The translations under genes were made by a program, and so were the position numbers. A DNA stretch of 45,735 bases from JANWYT01 sp046719465 (GTDB taxonomy: Bacteria; Chloroflexota; Anaerolineae; Aggregatilineales; Phototrophicaceae): assembly GCA_046719465.1 (NCBI GenBank), contig JBDNCV010000007.1, forward strand, positions 1 through 45,735, given 5' to 3'. Positions 8,718 through 16,416 of this stretch are shown in pieces; the first letter of the stretch is position 1, and the number at the start of each line of letters is the position of its first letter. The notes under the pieces were generated by a model that did not search any database, had not been told where the DNA came from, and saw only the letters and a program-made list of their open reading frames with translations.

Positions 8718-9627
8718 CGATGGGGGTCATCAGGGCGATGATGACGCTGAGCGTCACCGTGCTGGCAAGGGTGCTGACGAACGTCATCAGCGCGACATAC
8801 TCGCGGTCGCTGTGGAACTCGGCGGCGATGGCGTTGGCCAGCACGGCGTTGGGCATGCCGCTTTGGACGACGAACGCTGCCAGCATCGCCCCCTGCAGCC
8901 CGCCGAAGTAGGCCAGCGGCAGCGCCATCAGCGGCGAAATCACCAAGCGCACGAGGCAGCCCACGATCACCAAGCGCAGCCGCCCGCGCAGCGGCGTATG
9001 CGCTAACTGCAAGCCCAACAAGAACAACATCGCGGGGATCGTCCCCTCGGCGATGATGGTCAAGCTGCGCTCCAGCGGCAGCGGCAGCGCCACGTCGAGC
9101 AAGTTGAGCGCCAGCCCGATGATCGCCCCGTACATGATCGGCACTTTGAGCACGCTGCGCAGCGCCAGCGCCGCAGAGCGCCCCCCGCTGGCAAACCCCA
9201 GCGCAATCATGTTGCCGATCAGGTTGTTGAGGACGTAGAACACGATGGCGGTCTGCTCGCCGATGGGGCCAAACGCAAACCGGTTGACCGGCACGCCGTA
9301 GTTGGCGGCGTTCATCATCAACGTCGTGAGCATGAACGCGCCGCGCTTCTTGGCATCCCACCGCCCCACCGCCGCAATCCCGAGGCCGATCACGGTCAAG
9401 GCCGCCACCAAGATCACCATCAGCAGCCCGATCCGCAGCAGATCGTCCGGCTGCATCTGCGACGTGCGGATGCCGTTCAGCACCAGCGCCGGGACCAGCA
9501 CATACACCAACAGCAGCGACAGCACGCGCGTGTCGGGGTTCCAGCGGCGGCCAACGAACGCGCCCAGCCCCGCCACGATGAAGATCGGGCTGATGACGTT
9601 CAGCAGGATGGCGAACAGGTCGCTCAT
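8695..9627 (-). CDS. AEC-family (auxin efflux carrier-like) transporter
   Basis: A 310-residue membrane protein with about ten helices in two inverted halves. The first half opens with NVISPIFIVAGLGAFVGRR and VLVPALVLNGI; the second has PAMLFLLGLQLAH and a QSGMPNAVLANAIA segment, as in AEC permeases. Bacterial members often export or exchange small carboxylates, but the substrate here is unknown. The ATG overlaps the TGA of the upstream oxidoreductase (ATGA), so it belongs to the maf-MFS-oxidoreductase run. Confidence 0.9.
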   Translation of the reverse strand: MSDLFAILLNVISPIFIVAGLGAFVGRRWNPDTRVLSLLLVYVLVPALVLNGIRTSQMQPDDLLRIGLLMVILVAALTVIGLGIAAVGRWDAKKRGAFMLTTLMMNAANYGVPVNRFAFGPIGEQTAIVFYVLNNLIGNMIALGFASGGRSAALALRSVLKVPIMYGAIIGLALNLLDVALPLPLERSLTIIAEGTIPAMLFLLGLQLAHTPLRGRLRLVIVGCLVRLVISPLMALPLAYFGGLQGAMLAAFVVQSGMPNAVLANAIAAEFHSDREYVALMTFVSTLASTVTLSVIIALMTPIASAGSPS

Positions 9628-10562
9628 GTGTCGAGCACTTTCGCCACTGCCTCCTGCGCTGCGCTCCAGCGCTCATCCAAACGGACGATCCCGCTGTGGG
9701 GGCTGTGTTCAAGGGTGAAGTCGCTGTTGATCAGCGCCATGCGCGGCGGCAGCATGTGCATCAGCGCGGCCATGCGCTCGGCGTGGTCGTCGTGGAACAC
9801 GCTCAGCGGGTCGCTCTCCGGCCAATGGCCAACCGACCATGCGACCGGCCGCGGCAGCCCCACCGTCTCGAGCAAGTAGTCCACAATCGCTTGCGGATCG
9901 TGCGCTTGCGGGTTGAAGCGCACCGCCACATGGAACATCACCTGCCCATCTCCGGCGCGGGCTGGGTCGTCCACGCGCAAGGCGTAGACATACGCCACAT
10001 CGCGGAAGAAGTGCAGCCGGTCGCTGATCTCATCGCGCCGGAACACGAGCGCCACGTAAACGATCTCCGAGTAGACGAACTCGGCCAGCATCGGGATCGC
10101 CTCCGGCAGCGGGTTGATCAGCATGCGCGCGGCGTAGCGGGCAGGCGCGGCCACGATCACACGCGGCGCGCTGATCAGCACGCCGTTCTCCATGCATACG
10201 CCCCATTGATCGCCCAGCGGCCCCAAGCTGCTGACGGCGGTCTGCATCATGCGCGGGCTGCGCAGGCGCTGCGCCAGCGCGTCGATCAGTTGGCCCATGC
10301 CGCGCCGCAGCGCCGCCACCCCTTCGCGGATGGTGATGCGCTGGTCGGCCAATCCCAGCTCATCCCAGAAGTCCGGCGGCAGCGTATCCAGAAAGGCCGC
10401 CGCGCCTTGATCGAGCCATAAGCCGTTCACCTGCTGCGAGCGCAAGCTCCCGCCCAGCGTGCGCTTGACTTCTACCAGCAGGTATGGCACGCCGCGCCGT
10501 TCCAACTCCCAACAAGCGGCCAGCCCACTGAAGCCGCCGCCGATGACAATCACCTCATGCAT
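9624..10562 (-). CDS. FAD-dependent amine oxidase / protoporphyrinogen oxidase-like protein
   Basis: A 312-residue flavoprotein. The N-terminal dinucleotide-binding motif is VIGGGFSGLAACWELERRG, followed by GGSLRSQ and the second FAD-contact strand VIVAAPARYA. The later FVYSEIVYVALVF strand resembles HemY-type protoporphyrinogen oxidases and other flavin amine oxidases. It is shorter than typical HemY (about 460 residues) because the middle substrate domain is reduced. I chose the ATG at 10560-10562, which overlaps the end of the MFS-like gene by eight bases; the upstream extension is Cys-rich and lies inside that gene. No haem genes are near, so the substrate is open. Confidence 0.8.
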   Translation of the reverse strand: MHEVIVIGGGFSGLAACWELERRGVPYLLVEVKRTLGGSLRSQQVNGLWLDQGAAAFLDTLPPDFWDELGLADQRITIREGVAALRRGMGQLIDALAQRLRSPRMMQTAVSSLGPLGDQWGVCMENGVLISAPRVIVAAPARYAARMLINPLPEAIPMLAEFVYSEIVYVALVFRRDEISDRLHFFRDVAYVYALRVDDPARAGDGQVMFHVAVRFNPQAHDPQAIVDYLLETVGLPRPVAWSVGHWPESDPLSVFHDDHAERMAALMHMLPPRMALINSDFTLEHSPHSGIVRLDERWSAAQEAVAKVLDT

Positions 10563-11640
10563 CCAGTGCGTCCCTTGAATGAATCCACCAATGGGCAGCA
10601 AACCACAGCAGCAGCCCCGCCAGCCCATAGCCGATCAGCGCCACAGTGACGCCGCTGTTTTGCGCCACCAGCGCCAGCAGCGCCCCCGGGATGAGCATCC
10701 CCAGCACGCCCAGCGCCTCATCCCAGATCGACTGAGGGGGATGCGCGCTGATGTGCACCCCCAGCGTTAAGCCTAGCAAAAACGCCCCGCCTGTCACCAG
10801 CTCCACATAGCCAGTCCACGTGCCAAACGTGAGCAGCCCATAGCCAACGACCAGCATCGGGCTGGTCCAGCGCGCCAGCAGGCTCCACAGGCGCTGGCCC
10901 GCCGTCGCCACAGCCAGCGCCGCCACCAGCAGCCACACGAGCAGCGGCACGGCCATCCAATGCGCCGCGTCAAAGCGCGCGAGCTGCCACGGGATCACCG
11001 CGGCGATCAACCCTGCCGGGCTGGCCAGCAGCACCAGCAGCGCCACCGTTCGAATCTCGCCCATCGCAGGGCGCAGCAGCAGCGGCGCATCCGGCACAGG
11101 GGCCATCACCTGCGCCCGTGTGAACAGCGCCAGCGCACACCCCAGCAGGATTAGCTCAACCCAATATGACCACGGGGCAGGGTCGCCGCTCCACGCTAGA
11201 AGCGCCATCCCTAGCCCGCTGATCGCCCCGAACAACGCCACAATCGTCACCGTGCGATCTGTTGACAAGGCAACGCCTACCTGCTGCCGGTATAAGCGAT
11301 AGGACTGCATGGCCAGCGCCAGCGCGCCGCCCTGCGCCGCCTGCACGATCAGCAGCAGCTCAAAGCGCGGGGCCAACATCAAGACCAACAGCCCCGCAAA
11401 CGACACCCCCGCCGCAATCAGCATCGCCTCTTTGCTGCCGACGCGCGCCGCTGCCCCGCTGAACCCGCTCATCACGGCAAAGGCTGCCGCGTAAAGCACC
11501 AGCGCCATCGCCGAAAGCGCCATCCCTACCTGCGCGAGCTGCGCCAGCAGCACCCACCCCGGGAGCGTCACCGTCCCCGCCAGCGCGATCACCCACAGCA
11601 GCGCCGCCCCCGCCCGCGACGATTCAACCGTCGGCAGCAT
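10555..11640 (-). CDS. MFS-like multi-spanning membrane protein
   Basis: About 361 residues, with roughly eleven or twelve hydrophobic helices and a short RVGSKEAML loop where MFS proteins have their cytoplasmic motif between TM2 and TM3. The helical pattern fits a major facilitator, but the canonical motif is degenerate and no substrate can be assigned. The ATG at 11638-11640 has a GGGGT ribosome site six bases upstream and overlaps the end of maf by 17 bases; a TTG six codons earlier is the alternative. Coupling to the downstream flavoprotein suggests a shared function. Confidence 0.7.
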   Translation of the reverse strand: MLPTVESSRAGAALLWVIALAGTVTLPGWVLLAQLAQVGMALSAMALVLYAAAFAVMSGFSGAAARVGSKEAMLIAAGVSFAGLLVLMLAPRFELLLIVQAAQGGALALAMQSYRLYRQQVGVALSTDRTVTIVALFGAISGLGMALLAWSGDPAPWSYWVELILLGCALALFTRAQVMAPVPDAPLLLRPAMGEIRTVALLVLLASPAGLIAAVIPWQLARFDAAHWMAVPLLVWLLVAALAVATAGQRLWSLLARWTSPMLVVGYGLLTFGTWTGYVELVTGGAFLLGLTLGVHISAHPPQSIWDEALGVLGMLIPGALLALVAQNSGVTVALIGYGLAGLLLWFAAHWWIHSRDALDA

Positions 11641-12244
11641 GCAGCACCCCAAGCTCAATCAACGCCGCGCGGACTTCATCCACCGGCAGCCCCACCACGT
11701 TGGTAAAGCTGCCGTTCAACGACGCCACCGGGCGAAATACCGGATGCTGAATGGCGTAGCTGCCCGCCTTGTCGAACGGGTCACCGGTGGCGATATACGC
11801 TTCAATTTCCTCGTCGGTGTAGTCGCGCATCGTGACCACCGTCTTGACCAGCTGCTGGAACGGCGCGCCGCCATCCAGCGGCAGCAGCACAAACGCCGTC
11901 ACAACAAGATGATCACGCCCACGCAGCGCTCGCAGCATCGCGCGCGCCTCGTCCGCATCCGCCGGCTTGCCGAGGATCTCGCCCTGCGCGTTCACGCCAA
12001 TGGTATCCGCGGCAAGGACGACAATCGTATCCGCCGCCAGCACCAGCCCGCCGCTCTGCACTTGAGCGGCCACAGCCTGCGCCTTCGCCAGCGCCAAGCG
12101 CGCCACATAGACCAGCGGCGGCTCGCCTGCGCGCGGGGTCTCATCAACTTCCGGTTTGTGGATGGTGTACTCCACCCCCAACCCTGCCAGCAGCTCCCGT
12201 CGGCGGGGTGAGGAGGAGGCAAGCACCAGTTTGATCGGCTGCAT
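11624..12244 (-). CDS. maf: Maf-like nucleoside triphosphate pyrophosphatase
   Basis: A 206-residue cytoplasmic enzyme that hydrolyses non-canonical or modified NTPs (dTTP/UTP-type) to monophosphates. Family blocks are LASSSPRRRELL at the N-terminus, the KPEVDE segment, LAADTIVVL, GEILGKPADADEARAMLRALRGRDH, and the late GDPFDKAGSYAIQ with RPVASLNGSFTNVVGLP. The ATG at 12242-12244 has a strong GGAGGG-type ribosome site (plus-strand CCTCCT at 12255-12260); upstream in-frame starts lack one. It leads a four-gene overlapping run on the minus strand. Confidence 0.95.
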   Translation of the reverse strand: MQPIKLVLASSSPRRRELLAGLGVEYTIHKPEVDETPRAGEPPLVYVARLALAKAQAVAAQVQSGGLVLAADTIVVLAADTIGVNAQGEILGKPADADEARAMLRALRGRDHLVVTAFVLLPLDGGAPFQQLVKTVVTMRDYTDEEIEAYIATGDPFDKAGSYAIQHPVFRPVASLNGSFTNVVGLPVDEVRAALIELGVLHAADG

Positions 12245-12290
12245 ATGGGCTGTCCCTCCTGTGGTTTCTGCTGTGGTTGTATGCGCCAAC

Positions 12291-12313
12291 AAAAAGAGCG
12301 CATCGCTGCGCCC
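12291..12313 (-). terminator. Rho-independent terminator after the FKBP gene
   Basis: On the minus strand GGGCGCA, loop GCGA and TGCGCTC form a 7-bp stem with one G:T pair, followed by TTTTTG. It lies 30 to 52 bases beyond the PPIase stop codon and upstream of the maf ribosome site, so maf is probably transcribed separately. Confidence 0.75.
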
Positions 12314-12342
12314 TTTAGTGTAACATCTGTGCCGTCTGCGGC

Positions 12343-12855
12343 CTATTCCTCATCGTCCTCAAAGTCGTCGTACATCTCATCGATGAGGCTGACGGGCAGG
12401 CCCATCTCCAGTTCTTCCTCAGTCGCCTCGCGCACTTCCACCACTTCCACCTTATAGTGCAGCGTCTTGCCTGCCAACGGAGGGTTAAAGTCGAGTACAA
12501 CTTCATCCGGCGTGATCTCCACGATGGTCGCCTCGACGATGTCGCCATCCTCATCGACCATTTCCAACTCCATCCCCACTTGCAGCTCGTCCAGATCTTC
12601 AAATTCGCTGGTGGGGACAGCCTCGACATCGTCTTTGAGGTATTCGCCATAGCCCTTTTCTGGGGTCACCGTCACTTCAAAGGTATCGCCTGCCTGCTTG
12701 CCTTCCAGCGCGGCCTCGAGGCCTTCCACGATGTTCTGAGCGCCATGCAGGTATTCGATGGGATTCTCGCGGTCAACCGTCTCAACGACTTCCCCGTCAA
12801 CCGTCAGGGTGTAGGCCAGCAGACCGACCATATCGTTCTTCAGGCGTAGTGTCAT
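12343..12855 (-). CDS. FKBP-type peptidyl-prolyl isomerase, SlyD-like
   Basis: A 170-residue cytoplasmic prolyl isomerase and chaperone. The FKBP part starts with VGLLAYTLTVDGEVVETV, then PIEYLHGAQNIVEGLEAALEGKQAGD and PEKGYGEY. An insert-in-flap chaperone domain follows (about residues 70-125), and the FKBP closes with FNPPLAGKTLHYKVEVVEV. Unlike E. coli SlyD it has no His/Cys metal-binding tail; the end is strongly acidic (DDFEDDEE). The ATG at 12853-12855 has GGGAG eight bases upstream. It is monocistronic, with a terminator downstream. Confidence 0.93.
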   Translation of the reverse strand: MTLRLKNDMVGLLAYTLTVDGEVVETVDRENPIEYLHGAQNIVEGLEAALEGKQAGDTFEVTVTPEKGYGEYLKDDVEAVPTSEFEDLDELQVGMELEMVDEDGDIVEATIVEITPDEVVLDFNPPLAGKTLHYKVEVVEVREATEEELEMGLPVSLIDEMYDDFEDDEE

Positions 12856-12909
12856 GTTACATGCTCCCAAAATCAAAACGCCCCAACCGAGGGGACTTGA
12901 ACACCTGAT

Positions 12910-12915
12910 ATTATA
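12910..12915 (-). promoter_or_regulatory. Candidate -10 of the FKBP gene
   Basis: A perfect TATAAT on the minus strand, 55 bases before the PPIase start codon. No convincing -35 lies 16-18 bp upstream, so this is a partial call. Confidence 0.4.
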
Positions 12916-12967
12916 AATCAACGTAAGCGCCATTGACTAGCCACAAGGCCGTTAAAGATGTGTTAGT

Positions 12968-13714
12968 TCACCCCGTAGCGCGATCCGCCGGGGAGAGCTT
13001 GGCATGTCGCGCTAAAATCTGCCAGACGCGCAGCGCCGCCTCTAGCGCCACCTTGCTGCTCATCTTGCTGCTGCCCGCCTTGCGATCTGGGAAGTAGATC
13101 GGAAATTCGCCGATGCGGTAGCCCAGCCGATGCGCGACGTAGGTCATCTCGACCTGAAACACGTAGCCGTTGGAGCGGATACGGTCAAGGTTCATGCCGA
13201 TGAGCGTCTCCCGCCGCCAGATCTTGAAGCCGCCCGTCGCGTCTGCCACCGGAAGCCGTAAGATCAATGGAGTGTACACGCGGTTCGCCCACAACGACAG
13301 CGCCTTGCGATACACGCTCCAGCTTTCGTCCACGCCGCCGCCCCGCATAAAGCGCGACCCCAACACAAGGTCATAATCGGCGATCATGGCGCGCATCGTG
13401 TGCAGGTAATGGGGCTGATGGCTGAAGTCAGCGTCCATCTGCACGATGGTCTCCGCGCCCAGCGCCAGCGCCTGCCGAAACCCCGCCAGATACGCCGGCC
13501 CCAGCCCTTCTTTCTTGGGCCGGTGCAGCACATGCAGCCGTTCGTCATACTGTGCCCGCAGCGCCTCCGCCACTTGGCCCGTGCCATCCGGTGAGTTGTC
13601 ATCCACCACGAGGATTTGCAGCCCTTCGATCCCCAAGTTGAACAGCGCCGCCGCAAAGTTGGGCAGGTTCTCGCGTTCGTTATAGGTGGGCACGACGACC
13701 ATCATTCCAGCCAT
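12968..13714 (-). CDS. Glycosyltransferase family 2, polyprenol-phosphate mannose/glucose synthase type
   Basis: A 248-residue single-domain GT-A enzyme. Motifs are VVVPTYNERENLP at the N-terminus, VVDDNSPDGTG, the metal-binding MDADFSHQP (DxD type), GSRFMRGGG and a GFKIWRR segment. These match dolichyl/polyprenyl-phosphate mannosyl synthases, which charge a lipid carrier with a sugar at the cytoplasmic face. There is no C-terminal membrane domain, so it is the soluble type. The ATG at 13712-13714 has a GGAG site five bases upstream. It lies 62 bases after the azlD-like gene. Confidence 0.9.
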   Translation of the reverse strand: MAGMMVVVPTYNERENLPNFAAALFNLGIEGLQILVVDDNSPDGTGQVAEALRAQYDERLHVLHRPKKEGLGPAYLAGFRQALALGAETIVQMDADFSHQPHYLHTMRAMIADYDLVLGSRFMRGGGVDESWSVYRKALSLWANRVYTPLILRLPVADATGGFKIWRRETLIGMNLDRIRSNGYVFQVEMTYVAHRLGYRIGEFPIYFPDRKAGSSKMSSKVALEAALRVWQILARHAKLSPADRATG

Positions 13715-13776
13715 ACTCACTCCGCATGGGCAGTAAACCTGCGTGGATTGTAAGCCCACTTGCCCAGAAAAGGTAC

Positions 13777-14103
13777 TCAGACGTTGAAAATCACCCGCAG
13801 CAGCAGGAACGCCCCCATGCCGATCACGATGGTCGCCAGCAAGTTCTTCGTCCGCCAGCTCACCAGCACCGTCAGCACGCCCGCCATCAGCCACGCATTG
13901 TCTAACCCCAGCCACAGCGTCTCACGCGGCATCAAGACCGCAGGCACACAGATCGCCGTCAGCACCGCCACCGGCACGAAGCGCAGCGCATCCGCCACCA
14001 TCGGCGGCAGCGCTACCCGTCCCACCAGCACCAGCATCGGGTAGCGGATCCCAAACGTCACCAGCGCCATCCCCGCGATCATCAAGGCTTCATTGGCGGT
14101 CAT
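13777..14103 (-). CDS. azlD: AzlD-family transporter subunit
   Basis: A 108-residue protein with three to four membrane helices and the typical start MIAGMALVTFGIRYPMLVL, then LRFVPVAVLTAICVPAVL and a final LLATIVIGMGAFLLLRV. AzlD is the small partner of AzlC in branched-chain amino acid export. Its start overlaps the end of the AzlC gene by 14 bases, so the two chains are translationally coupled. Confidence 0.9.
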   Translation of the reverse strand: MTANEALMIAGMALVTFGIRYPMLVLVGRVALPPMVADALRFVPVAVLTAICVPAVLMPRETLWLGLDNAWLMAGVLTVLVSWRTKNLLATIVIGMGAFLLLRVIFNV

Positions 14104-14818
14104 CGCGCGCCCTTTCGACCCACACCCCCACGCCGATCCCGACCAACGCTGCGATCATCAAGTACAAATTGTTCGGCAGCGGATACGCGATCAGCGCCGT
14201 TACGCCCGCGCTGACGGCACACGCCAGCATTGCGCGGCTCGTGATGAGCGGAACCACAATGCCGATGAACGTCACCACCATCGCAAAGTCCAGCCCTAAC
14301 TCGCCCAGCCCCTGCACGCTCGCGCCGATGAGGATACCTGCCAGCGTCCAAAAGTTCCAGTTGGCGTACATCGCAAGGGACGACCCCAACTGATACCATT
14401 GACGATACGGCGACTCAGGATGACGCGCCTCATACTGCGCGACGACAGCAAAGGTTTCATCCGTCAGGAAGAAGCCCAACGGCACTAACCAGCGCTGCCC
14501 CAGCGCGCGATACCCGGGCGCAAGCGTGGCCGAATAGAGCGCATGGCGCAAATTCACGATCAGCGTGGTGATCCAGATCACAGGCAAGGATGCGCCGTTG
14601 ATGAACAGCCGCGCGCCGATAAACTGCGACGACCCGGCAAACACCATCACCGACAGCGCCATCGTCGCCAGCGGTGACATACCTCCCAAGACCGACGTCG
14701 CGCCGAAGATCAACCCAAACGGCAGCGCCCCCACCAGCAGCGGCACGGTATCGCGCATGCCAGCCCACAGCTCTCCGCGCGGCGTATACTCCCGCGCGGC
14801 CATCACCGCACTCGTCAT
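14090..14818 (-). CDS. azlC: AzlC-family branched-chain amino acid exporter subunit
   Basis: A 242-residue membrane protein with about eight helices. Family blocks are a GMRDTVPLLVGALPFGLIFG-type start, MVFAGSSQFIGARL, LIVNLRHALYSATLAP, FFLTDETFAV and GIVVPLITSRAML. With AzlD it forms an exporter for leucine, isoleucine, valine or related compounds. The upstream side is occupied by a palindromic repeat, so its promoter must lie between about 14820 and 14970 or within the repeat. Confidence 0.92.
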   Translation of the reverse strand: MTSAVMAAREYTPRGELWAGMRDTVPLLVGALPFGLIFGATSVLGGMSPLATMALSVMVFAGSSQFIGARLFINGASLPVIWITTLIVNLRHALYSATLAPGYRALGQRWLVPLGFFLTDETFAVVAQYEARHPESPYRQWYQLGSSLAMYANWNFWTLAGILIGASVQGLGELGLDFAMVVTFIGIVVPLITSRAMLACAVSAGVTALIAYPLPNNLYLMIAALVGIGVGVWVERARDDRQ

Positions 14819-14969
14819 ACCCAGCTCATTTCGTTGACGTGACTCTGCCTCTCAGTGAAGCGCAGCGCTCCGTCAGGGTCTAGCACCAATTGAGGCGATT
14901 GGACTAGGGAAGCGGGAGTGTCTAAAGTCGCGGTGATGCGCCTCCTCGGCTTGTTGGGTTGACGTTGTA

Positions 14970-15054
14970 AGGCCTCACCCCAAATCCCCTCTCCCATGGA
15001 GAGGGGACTCCTGCCCCTTCTCCAACAGGGGAAAGAGGTTGGGGGATGAGGCCT
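14970..15054. repeat. Palindromic interspersed repeat, copy A
   Basis: An 85-bp element bounded by perfect 8-bp terminal inverted repeats, AGGCCTCA (14970-14977) and TGAGGCCT (15047-15054). The left half holds a 9-bp perfect stem, CCCCTCTCC (14986-14994) with GGAGAGGGG (14998-15006). The left half is nearly the reverse complement of the right half of copy B at 22039-22077. It fills most of the 297-base gap between azlC and the hypothetical gene; I see no gene there. Confidence 0.8.
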
Positions 15055-15115
15055 CAGTAGCATCATTTTGAAAGTGGACACTTGCAGGGAAGCCAAACTA
15101 TTGACAGGTTCAGCC

Positions 15116-16387
15116 TCACTGCTCTGAACGGCGCGAGAGGCGCTCCTCCATTTGTTGGAGCAGCGCACTGTCGGTGATCAACGCGCCGCCGTGCTGCTTG
15201 AGAAGTGTTTTATCCACAAGGCTAGACCACTCCGGCATGCTGAGGCGCATTGAGCGCAGCTCCAGCTCGTAGCCATCGAGACGTTCGATATTCTCCACCA
15301 GTCGAATGCTCTCTTGCACGCCGCGCTGATATCGCCGCACCAGATTCGCGCGGGTCGTGCCAGCGCCGCGTCGTTCACTGACGAATTCGACCACCGGATG
15401 CCGTGACTCAAACTTAGCGCGATTATGCCACAAATCGGCGCGGAGTTCGTCCACAATCTCAGTGACGACGTGGACTTTGTTCTCGCGCGTGTTGAGGCGC
15501 TCGCCGCGCAGCCACGCCTGCAATGCCAGCGCGCGCTCCATCGTTTCTCGATCCATCCATGGGTGTAAGTAAAACCCGGGCGCACTCGTCAGCCAAGCTC
15601 GGATGAGCTTTTGAGCGGCAGGGCGCAGCTCGTCGAGCTGCTCGCGCAGGCGCTGGGCGGCTAGGCGTGTTTCGTTCTCCTGCGCGTAACACTGCGCGAT
15701 GGATGAGATAGCATAGCACGCTTGCAGCAAGAAATGCTGCGCAAGCTCAAGATGACGGTCATCGGTTTGCGCACGTTTGAGCGCCGCCTCAAAATCCTCG
15801 ATAAGGTTCATTTTGGCGCGCGTTAGACCGTTGACCGCCTCAGGCAGGGCATTTTGGCGCGTCTCTAAACGCTCAGCCTCCAACACATCCCTTGCCGACA
15901 TCAGCGCCGCACGGAATGCGATACGCCGATCCCGTTCAAACTGGGTGTTCATTTGAGCGATGAGTTCATCAATCTGTTGTGAAAGGTTATCGATACGCCT
16001 CAGGATGAAGTTGAGCGCCATAGCCGTAAACGCAAGGCTGACCACATTCCCAGTAAGCGTCTGCAAGGCGAGCGCCCCCACCTGTTGGCTGACTTGCGTC
16101 ACCTGCTCCCTTACAGCGTTGACAGCCATATGCGTAAAGTGACCATCCACCGCTGTTGCGATCGTCTGCGAAACGTTCAACACTGCGTTAATGGGGTTTG
16201 CAGGGCTGCCAACGCCCCCTGCAACGTGTTTCATACCCTCCTCAACCGCGCCCGAATCGCGCAGCCACATCACCACTTGCTTAGTGCTTGCATCGCGGAT
16301 TACACCGCCAACGCGCTCCAGAGCACCGGTTCTTAGACCCAAATCGATCACTTGGGGAACTTTAAACAAAACCTGCAAGTCTGACAT
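15116..16387 (-). CDS. Helical membrane/coiled-coil protein of unknown function
   Basis: A 423-residue protein I do not recognise. Residues 1-105 are mixed, with a glycine-containing stretch near 55-65. One hydrophobic segment (about 111-129, NVVSLAFTAMALNFIL) leads directly into an amphipathic heptad-like helix, RRIDNLSQQIDELIAQMN (130-147). The remaining 270 residues are almost entirely charged helices, rich in Arg, Glu and Leu. No signal peptide, nucleotide motif or Cys cluster is visible. The layout (a single hydrophobic hairpin-like helix plus a long helical body) resembles membrane-inserting helical proteins, but this is a shape comparison only. It starts 29 bases after the GMC oxidoreductase stop. 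Confidence 0.8.
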   Translation of the reverse strand: MSDLQVLFKVPQVIDLGLRTGALERVGGVIRDASTKQVVMWLRDSGAVEEGMKHVAGGVGSPANPINAVLNVSQTIATAVDGHFTHMAVNAVREQVTQVSQQVGALALQTLTGNVVSLAFTAMALNFILRRIDNLSQQIDELIAQMNTQFERDRRIAFRAALMSARDVLEAERLETRQNALPEAVNGLTRAKMNLIEDFEAALKRAQTDDRHLELAQHFLLQACYAISSIAQCYAQENETRLAAQRLREQLDELRPAAQKLIRAWLTSAPGFYLHPWMDRETMERALALQAWLRGERLNTRENKVHVVTEIVDELRADLWHNRAKFESRHPVVEFVSERRGAGTTRANLVRRYQRGVQESIRLVENIERLDGYELELRSMRLSMPEWSSLVDKTLLKQHGGALITDSALLQQMEERLSRRSEQ

Positions 16388-16416
16388 AGCTCAATGATCC
16401 CTGATCCTGATAACCC

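Noticed and set aside
14815..15168. Possible small gene across repeat copy A
   Set aside because: The frame is created by the palindromic repeat and starts inside the hypothetical gene; no ribosome site or conserved sequence.
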